A model generated the notes under the pieces. It made no database searches. It had not been told where the DNA came from and worked only from the letters and a program-made list of their open reading frames with translations. The translations under genes and the position numbers were made by a program. DNA of 10,926 nucleotides from JBHEMT01 sp046262435 (GTDB lineage Bacteria > Chloroflexota > Dormibacteria > Aeolococcales > Aeolococcaceae), in the NCBI GenBank assembly GCA_046262435.1, contig JBHEMT010000116.1, forward strand, positions 1-10,926, read 5' to 3'. This document shows, piece by piece, positions 7,061-10,926 of the stretch (its first letter is position 1; each line of letters begins with the position of its first letter).

Positions 7061-8137
7061 CTAGAGAGAGAACTCCTCATACACCGAGCGGCGGTTCATC
7101 GCCACCCGCCGGGAGCGCTGCAGCACCACCTGGCGGCGATGTTGCTTGAGCCGCCGCCGGTGGCCACCCACCGCCGACTGCTCGACACCGCCGCGCAACC
7201 GACCGATCAGCACTCCCAGTCCGGCCATCAGCCCCCGCCCCAAGCGACGGCGCTGCCACACCACGCCCATCCCCAGCAACACCATCAGTCCGTTGCGCAC
7301 GCCGTGGTCGATCTCGGTCGCTGCGGCGGGCCGCGCCGGAACCTGTCCGCCTCCCGCGTGCGCGGGGCGGTGTCCTGAGGGCGGCGAGATCCCCGGCGGA
7401 CGGATTCCGTGCGCCTGTTCCCAACCGACAATGGTGGCGCGTTGGATGGTGATGTCGGGCGCCTGCTTCTCGACACCGGCGACGATGGCCACGGCGAGCG
7501 CCTCACGAGTGGTTTCGCCGTTCAGCAACTGCTCCTCGCGGGGGTTCGACAGGTAGCCTCCCTCGACGGTCACCGCCGGCATGGCGGCGTGAATCCACAG
7601 GTCTGGCTTGAGCTGGGTCCCGTTAGCGGCGATACCGGCCGCGGGAAGCAATCGGCCGAGGGTGTCGCTCATCGTCTGGGCGAACGGCAGGCTGGCGTCG
7701 TTGGGGTAGAGCACCAGTGCCCCGCCCATGGTCGGGTCAGCGTAGGAGTTGAAGTGAATCGAGACGAACAGGGACGCCGCTGCCGCGTTGGCCGCGTCCA
7801 TCCGCGGCCCGATGTCGACGAAGCGGTCATCAACCCGGGTCATCACCACCCGCACCCGATCGGCGGTGAGCAGACGCTGTACCCGTTTGGCGACGTCGAG
7901 GGTGAGGTCCTTCTCGAGGGTTCCCGCAGGGCCGATGACACCGGGGTCGAAGGGCTGGTCGGGATTGGCGTTGTCGGCGGTACCGCCATGGCCCGCGTCG
8001 ACGGCGACCACGTATGGTGCCGGTCGGCCGGCGATGGCCTGGGCGTGCGCGGTCAGCGCAGTGGTGGTCGCCAGCAGGGCGACGACCGGGGCGCAGGCAA
8101 GGACGTTGAGAAGACGAAGGGCCCGGGGATGGCGCAT
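7061..8137 (-). CDS. Exported N-acetylmuramoyl-L-alanine amidase (Amidase_3) with C-terminal hydrophobic/basic extension, 358 aa
   Basis: Zinc hydrolase that cleaves the bond between N-acetylmuramic acid and L-alanine in peptidoglycan. A signal peptide is clear: basic start (RHPRALR), hydrophobic core (residues 9-29) and an AHA-Q cleavage site near 32. The amidase_3 domain spans about 42-225, with zinc ligands His50 (DAGHGG), Glu75 (TLEKDL) and His128 (SIHFNS), and catalytic Glu192 (VEGGYLSN), so it should be active. After a Pro-rich linker (about 245-275) come two short hydrophobic segments (about 280-294 and 302-312) separated by QRRR. An Arg-rich tail then runs to the end; these are unusual for the family and could anchor the enzyme. 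The ATG at 8137 begins the signal peptide; longer in-frame extensions to 8428 would bury it and overlap the divergent gene. No Shine-Dalgarno precedes the ATG. Confidence 0.93.
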   Translation of the reverse strand: MRHPRALRLLNVLACAPVVALLATTTALTAHAQAIAGRPAPYVVAVDAGHGGTADNANPDQPFDPGVIGPAGTLEKDLTLDVAKRVQRLLTADRVRVVMTRVDDRFVDIGPRMDAANAAAASLFVSIHFNSYADPTMGGALVLYPNDASLPFAQTMSDTLGRLLPAAGIAANGTQLKPDLWIHAAMPAVTVEGGYLSNPREEQLLNGETTREALAVAIVAGVEKQAPDITIQRATIVGWEQAHGIRPPGISPPSGHRPAHAGGGQVPARPAAATEIDHGVRNGLMVLLGMGVVWQRRRLGRGLMAGLGVLIGRLRGGVEQSAVGGHRRRLKQHRRQVVLQRSRRVAMNRRSVYEEFSL

Positions 8138-8148
8138 GGCCGTTGCCG

Positions 8149-8154
8149 AGTATA
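8149..8154 (-). promoter_or_regulatory. Candidate -10 box TATACT for the amidase gene
   Basis: On the minus strand TATACT (5 of 6 match to TATAAT) lies 11 bases before the amidase ATG. A start site at the usual distance would leave a leader of only about 4-6 bases, consistent with the absence of a Shine-Dalgarno sequence. No strong -35 is visible upstream. Confidence 0.5.
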
Positions 8155-8158
8155 GGTT
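8153..8158 (+). promoter_or_regulatory. Candidate -10 box TAGGTT for the CxxC protein gene, overlapping the divergent amidase box
   Basis: On the plus strand TAGGTT fits TANNNT and lies exactly 6 bases before the ATG at 8165, the geometry expected for a leaderless transcript. The gene has no Shine-Dalgarno sequence. The box shares two bases with the TATACT of the opposite strand, so the two promoters would compete for polymerase. An alternative reading on the same strand is TATAGG at 8151-8156. Confidence 0.4.
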
Positions 8159-8164
8159 GCCGCA

Positions 8165-8443
8165 ATGCACACTGACCGCGGGATGGTGGATCCGGACGCC
8201 GTGTGGATGTGGCTCGGCGGCGTCCCCGATGGTTCCGTCTGCGCCGTCTGCGCCGGGCAGGAGGGCCCGGCTGCCTGGACGATGATCCACCGGCGGGAGC
8301 GCGCCGCAACGCTGGCCCTGTGCGGATGGTGCATGGGTGAGGTCCGCCGTCAGCCGCTGGGGCGTCCCTGCCCCCACTGCCGCCGGTGGACGGTCCCCAG
8401 CGACGGAGGGTGCCCACTCTGCCTCCACGCTCTCCGCGACTGA
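8165..8443 (+). CDS. Small four-CxxC putative zinc-binding protein, 92 aa, unknown function
   Basis: I do not recognise a named family. The 92-residue product has four CxxC pairs: Cys26/29 (CAVC), Cys53/56 (CGWC), Cys69/72 (CPHC) and Cys83/86 (CPLC). They fall into two pairs of knuckles, about 24 and 11 residues apart, as expected for two consecutive zinc ribbons or rubredoxin-like sites. The rest is rich in Trp, Arg and Gly, with no signal peptide or membrane segment. Third-codon positions are almost all G or C, as in neighbouring genes, and the Cys spacing is hard to explain as a random open frame. It starts 27 bp from the divergent amidase start and ends 92 bp before DUF885 on the same strand. 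Zinc-mediated protein or nucleic-acid binding is plausible; a redox role is less likely but not excluded. Confidence 0.7.
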   Translation: MHTDRGMVDPDAVWMWLGGVPDGSVCAVCAGQEGPAAWTMIHRRERAATLALCGWCMGEVRRQPLGRPCPHCRRWTVPSDGGCPLCLHALRD

Positions 8444-8535
8444 GCCGCGGACCGGCTCCGACCGATACTCTGCGGACCGCCGCGGGCACCGGCGTTGTGC
8501 GCCGCGACGGCACCGGAGAGCGCACAGGAGAGCGG

Positions 8536-10272
8536 ATGTCCGCCGTCTACGACCTTGCCGATCGCTACGTGCGGGACTACGCAGTACTCGACCCGGTCAC
8601 AGCCGCGCTGTGGGGTGTACCCGGCTCAGAGACCGAGCTGACCGACTATTCGCCAGACGGCGTCGCCGCGCGTGCCAGCCTGGCCGAGCAGACGCTCGCC
8701 GATCTCGCAGCCCTCCCCGAGCCGGCCGGTCGCGACCGGCTCGCCGCCAGCGTCATGCGCGAGCGCCTCGAAGCCGCGGGCATCGCTCACGATGCCGGCG
8801 AGCGTCTGCGGGACCTGCGGGTGCTCGGCAGCCCGTTTCAGACCCTTCGCCAGGCGTTCGACCTGATGCCGACGAATACCGCGGCGCAGTGGGAGGCGGT
8901 GGCCAGCCGTCTGGAGAAGGTGCCGGCCGCGCTCGCCGGGTACCGCGAGACCCTGCACACGGGTCTGCGACGGGGCCTGGCCGCCTCACGCCGGCAGGCC
9001 ATCGCGTGCGCGGAGCAGGGACGGGTATGGAGCGACAGCGACCCCGGTCGCGGCTTCTTTGCCGGCTTGGTGGAGCGTCACCACCGCGCCGCCGATGGCG
9101 ACGGCCTGAGCGCGCGGCTGACCGCTGCGGCGCGCGCTGCCGCGACCGCCTACGCCGAAGCGGCAACGTGGCTGGAGACCGTGTACGCCCCGTCGGCTGC
9201 TGCGGAAGACGCCGTGGGGATCGACCGTTACCGCATTGGGGTGCGCGTCTTCCTGGGCACGCAGCTCGACCTCGAGGAGACGTACCTGTGGGGCTGGGAG
9301 GAGCTGCACGACATCGAAACCGAGATGGCCCGTCTCGCCGAAGAGATTGCGCCGGGACGCGGGCTGCGCGGCTGCGTCGACCTGCTCGAGTCTGATCCTG
9401 CCCGCAGCATCGAGGGCGTGGACGCCTTCCGGCAGTGGCTCCAGGATGTCATGGACCGGGCGGTGCAACGCCTTGACGGGCCCCATTTCGACATCGCCGC
9501 GCCGCTCCACCGTGTCGAGGCAATGATCGCCCCCCCGGGGGGCCCCGCCGCGATGTACTACACGGCGCCGAGTGACGATTTCTCCCGCCCGGGGCGCACC
9601 TGGTACCCGACTCTCGGCAAGACGCGGTTCCCCCTCTGGTCGGAGATGAGCACGGCGTTTCACGAAGGGGTGCCCGGTCATCACCTGCAGCTTGCCCAGG
9701 TCAAGTACCTGCAGGACGAACTCAGCCGTTTCCAGCGCTCTCTCGGTTTCGTCAGTGGCCACGGGGAGGGCTGGGCGCTGTACGCGGAGCGGCTGATGTG
9801 GGAGCTCGACCTCTTCGAGGGCCCCGAGTACGTCCTCGGCATGTACGCCGCGGCGGCCTTTCGGGCGATGCGGGTGATCGTGGACATCGGTCTGCACCTC
9901 CAGCTGACCATTCCCCGCGGGCAGACGTTCCACCCCGGCGAACGCTGGACGTGGGAGCTGGCGCTTCCCTTCGCCATTGAGCACGGCTGGCACGGCGAGC
10001 AGTTCCTTCGCTCCGAGGTGACCCGATACCTGGGGATGCCGGCGCAGGCAATCTCCTACAAGGTTGGCGAGCGGGAGTGGCTGTCGATTCGCGACGAGTG
10101 CCGCCGGCGCGATGGCGAGCGGTTCGACCTCAAGGCCTGGCACACTCGCGCCCTCAACCTGGGGCCGGTGGGGTTGCGCCAGCTCCGCCGAGAGATGCTC
10201 ACCGTGTCCGACCCGGAAGACGTCGCCGCCGAGACCGGGCCGGACATCCAGCGCACCTTCGATGCCAGCTAG
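8536..10272 (+). CDS. DUF885 family putative metallopeptidase (COG4805), 578 aa
   Basis: The family is recognised by HEGVPGHH at 376-383, a variant of the zinc-peptidase HExxH signature in which the histidine and glutamate precede a PGHH turn. GHGEGWALYAERL from about 408 supplies a downstream glutamate (Glu411) as a possible third metal ligand. About 560-600 residues is typical. The N-terminal half is helical and low in motifs. Family members are predicted carboxypeptidase-like enzymes, but the substrate is unknown. Many relatives carry a signal peptide; this one starts MSAVYDLADRYVRDY with none, implying a cytoplasmic enzyme. The ATG at 8536 follows AGGAG with a 5-base spacer. An in-frame extension to 8386 would overlap the CxxC gene and gives low-complexity Arg/Pro sequence, so it was not used. 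The stop codon lies inside a tandem repeat. Confidence 0.92.
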   Translation: MSAVYDLADRYVRDYAVLDPVTAALWGVPGSETELTDYSPDGVAARASLAEQTLADLAALPEPAGRDRLAASVMRERLEAAGIAHDAGERLRDLRVLGSPFQTLRQAFDLMPTNTAAQWEAVASRLEKVPAALAGYRETLHTGLRRGLAASRRQAIACAEQGRVWSDSDPGRGFFAGLVERHHRAADGDGLSARLTAAARAAATAYAEAATWLETVYAPSAAAEDAVGIDRYRIGVRVFLGTQLDLEETYLWGWEELHDIETEMARLAEEIAPGRGLRGCVDLLESDPARSIEGVDAFRQWLQDVMDRAVQRLDGPHFDIAAPLHRVEAMIAPPGGPAAMYYTAPSDDFSRPGRTWYPTLGKTRFPLWSEMSTAFHEGVPGHHLQLAQVKYLQDELSRFQRSLGFVSGHGEGWALYAERLMWELDLFEGPEYVLGMYAAAAFRAMRVIVDIGLHLQLTIPRGQTFHPGERWTWELALPFAIEHGWHGEQFLRSEVTRYLGMPAQAISYKVGEREWLSIRDECRRRDGERFDLKAWHTRALNLGPVGLRQLRREMLTVSDPEDVAAETGPDIQRTFDAS

Positions 10273-10322
10273 CGCACCTGCACCGAGAGCTAGCGCACCT
10301 GTGACCGAGAGCTAGCGCACCT
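10267..10322. repeat. Short tandem repeat with GCTAGC cores spanning the convergent stops of DUF885 and rpsR
   Basis: AGCTAGCGCACCT occurs three times, at 10267-10279, 10288-10300 and 10310-10322. The last two copies share 19 identical bases (10282-10300 and 10304-10322, from ACCGAG onward). Periods are 21 and 22 bp. Each copy contains the palindrome GCTAGC, which holds a TAG on both strands. The first copy supplies the DUF885 stop (10270-10272) and the last supplies the rpsR stop (10312-10314 on the minus strand). The whole 39-bp intergenic gap is made of this repeat; no terminator hairpin is seen. Confidence 0.9.
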
Positions 10323-10554
10323 CGGCACTGAAGGGCAGCAGGGCGATGTGGCGGGCGCGCTTGAGCGCAACCGTGAGCCGTCGCTGGTGCCGCGCGCAGG
10401 TGCCGGTCATACGGCGCGGCAGGATCTTGCCGCGGTCGGACAGAAAGCGACGCAGCTTGCTGACCTCCTTGTAGTCGATCACCTCGGTGTGTTCGAGGCA
10501 GAACGTGCAGACCTTGCGCCGCCGCCGGTCGAAGTCGGGAGTCTCGCGCCTCAT
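10312..10554 (-). CDS. rpsR: 30S ribosomal protein bS18, zinc (C+) form, 80 aa
   Basis: Small-subunit ribosomal protein that binds 16S rRNA together with S6 in the platform. The S18 core is unmistakable: IDYKEVSKLRRFLSDRGKI followed by PRRMTGTCARHQRRLTVALKRARHIALLPF. Cys16 and Cys19 (CTFC) with Cys53 and His56 (TGTCARH) form the putative zinc site of the C+ paralogue type, which is often replaced by a Cys-free paralogue under zinc limitation. Length is normal. The ATG follows the ssb stop directly (TAGATG), without a clear Shine-Dalgarno, so translation is probably coupled to ssb. The usual downstream partner rplI is absent; DUF885 converges here instead. Confidence 0.97.
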   Translation of the reverse strand: MRRETPDFDRRRRKVCTFCLEHTEVIDYKEVSKLRRFLSDRGKILPRRMTGTCARHQRRLTVALKRARHIALLPFSAEVR

Positions 10555-10926
10555 CTAGAAGGGAATCTCATCGGGGTCGATGTCGCCGGCGTCAGCGGGC
10601 GCGCCGCCCGCAGCCGCGCCGACCGGCGCGTTGCCCTGGTAGGCGGGTGTCGCACCACCACCTCCGGCGCCGTCCTGACGGCTATCGAGGAACTGCACGT
10701 CGTTGGCGTTGACCTCGGTCTTATAGCGCTTCGCGCCGGTTTCCTTGTCATCCCAGGAGCGGGTCTGGAGGCGGCCTTCAACGTAGACGAGACGCCCCTT
10801 CTGCAGGTACTGCGAGGCGGTCTCAGCGAGCTTGCGCGTTCCCTGGTTCCACACCACCACGTCGTGGTAGTCGGTGAACTCCTGTCGCTCGCCGCTGGCA
10901 CTCTGCCCGTACCGGTTGGTGGCCAG
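10555..10926 (-). CDS. ssb: Single-stranded DNA-binding protein, N-terminus cut by window edge (123 aa visible)
   Basis: OB-fold protein that coats single-stranded DNA in replication, repair and recombination. The visible part begins LATNRY and runs through VVVWNQGTRKLAE, YLQKGRLVYVEGRLQTRSW and NDVQFLDSR, which are the conserved strands of the bacterial SSB core. A Gly/Ala-rich flexible linker follows, then the acidic C-terminal tip ending DIDPDEIPF, which recruits partner proteins; the usual DDDIPF is here EIPF preceded by Asp-Pro-Asp. The frame is open to the window edge, so the first strand and start codon lie outside. It is immediately followed by rpsR with no gap, matching the widespread rpsF-ssb-rpsR operon; rpsF is expected just beyond the edge. 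Confidence 0.97.
   Translation of the reverse strand: MATNRYGQSASGERQEFTDYHDVVVWNQGTRKLAETASQYLQKGRLVYVEGRLQTRSWDDKETGAKRYKTEVNANDVQFLDSRQDGAGGGGATPAYQGNAPVGAAAGGAPADAGDIDPDEIPF

Noticed and set aside
7409..8155. 248-codon open frame on the plus strand across the amidase
   Set aside because: It is opposite the amidase coding strand, which has all zinc ligands and a signal peptide. The antisense product has no motif.
8138..8428. N-terminal extension of the amidase frame
   Set aside because: It would place 97 low-complexity residues before a clear signal peptide and overlap the CxxC gene on the other strand.
8986..10143. 385-codon open frame on the minus strand across DUF885
   Set aside because: It is the shadow of DUF885, which has an intact HEGVPGHH motif, a good ribosome binding site and the expected length.
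10267..10322. CRISPR array
   Set aside because: The repeats are 13-19 bp with almost no spacer and follow from tandem duplication; no cas genes are present.
10858..10860. GTG in ssb as a possible start
   Set aside because: The frame continues upstream to the window edge with conserved SSB sequence (LATNRY and onward), so this is an internal valine.

Overview
This is a high-GC bacterial chromosomal segment with densely packed genes, several GTG starts and conserved housekeeping genes. Phages, insertion sequences, CRISPR arrays and RNA genes are not visible. The gene set suggests a free-living, GC-rich bacterium with peptidoglycan: long SerA with ASB and ACT domains, an aminotransferase of the alanine-glyoxylate type beside it, DUF1015, a zinc-type S18, and a secreted cell-wall amidase. 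A GC-rich Terrabacteria lineage (Chloroflexota, Dormibacterota or an actinobacterial relative) fits best. That is an impression from gene content, not a measurement.

Layout, left to right. A ribbon-helix-helix DNA-binding protein (minus strand, cut by the window edge) diverges from metG (methionyl-tRNA synthetase, plus strand). metG converges on a short-chain dehydrogenase (minus strand). Next comes a minus-strand serine module, read right to left: a class V aminotransferase, serA (3-phosphoglycerate dehydrogenase) and a DUF1015 protein. The first two overlap by 4 bases and the last two are 12 bases apart. Upstream of it, on the same strand, is an exported N-acetylmuramoyl-L-alanine amidase with an unusual C-terminal tail. 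The amidase diverges, across only 27 bp, from a small uncharacterised protein with four CxxC motifs, followed by a DUF885 putative metallopeptidase. At the right edge the DUF885 gene converges on ssb-rpsR (minus strand), part of the classical rpsF-ssb-rpsR cluster; ssb is cut by the window edge.

How the genes work together. Aminotransferase and SerA together would convert 3-phosphoglycerate to phosphoserine. No phosphoserine phosphatase is present, and the third gene of the unit is the uncharacterised DUF1015 protein, which makes it the main candidate for new biology here. ssb and rpsR are co-transcribed housekeeping genes. The amidase, the CxxC protein and DUF885 have no clear shared pathway.

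Best leads: the serine operon with DUF1015; the four-CxxC protein; the 27-bp divergent intergenic region whose overlapping -10-like boxes imply leaderless or nearly leaderless transcripts; the tandem repeat that carries the stop codons of both DUF885 and rpsR; and the amidase C-terminal extension.
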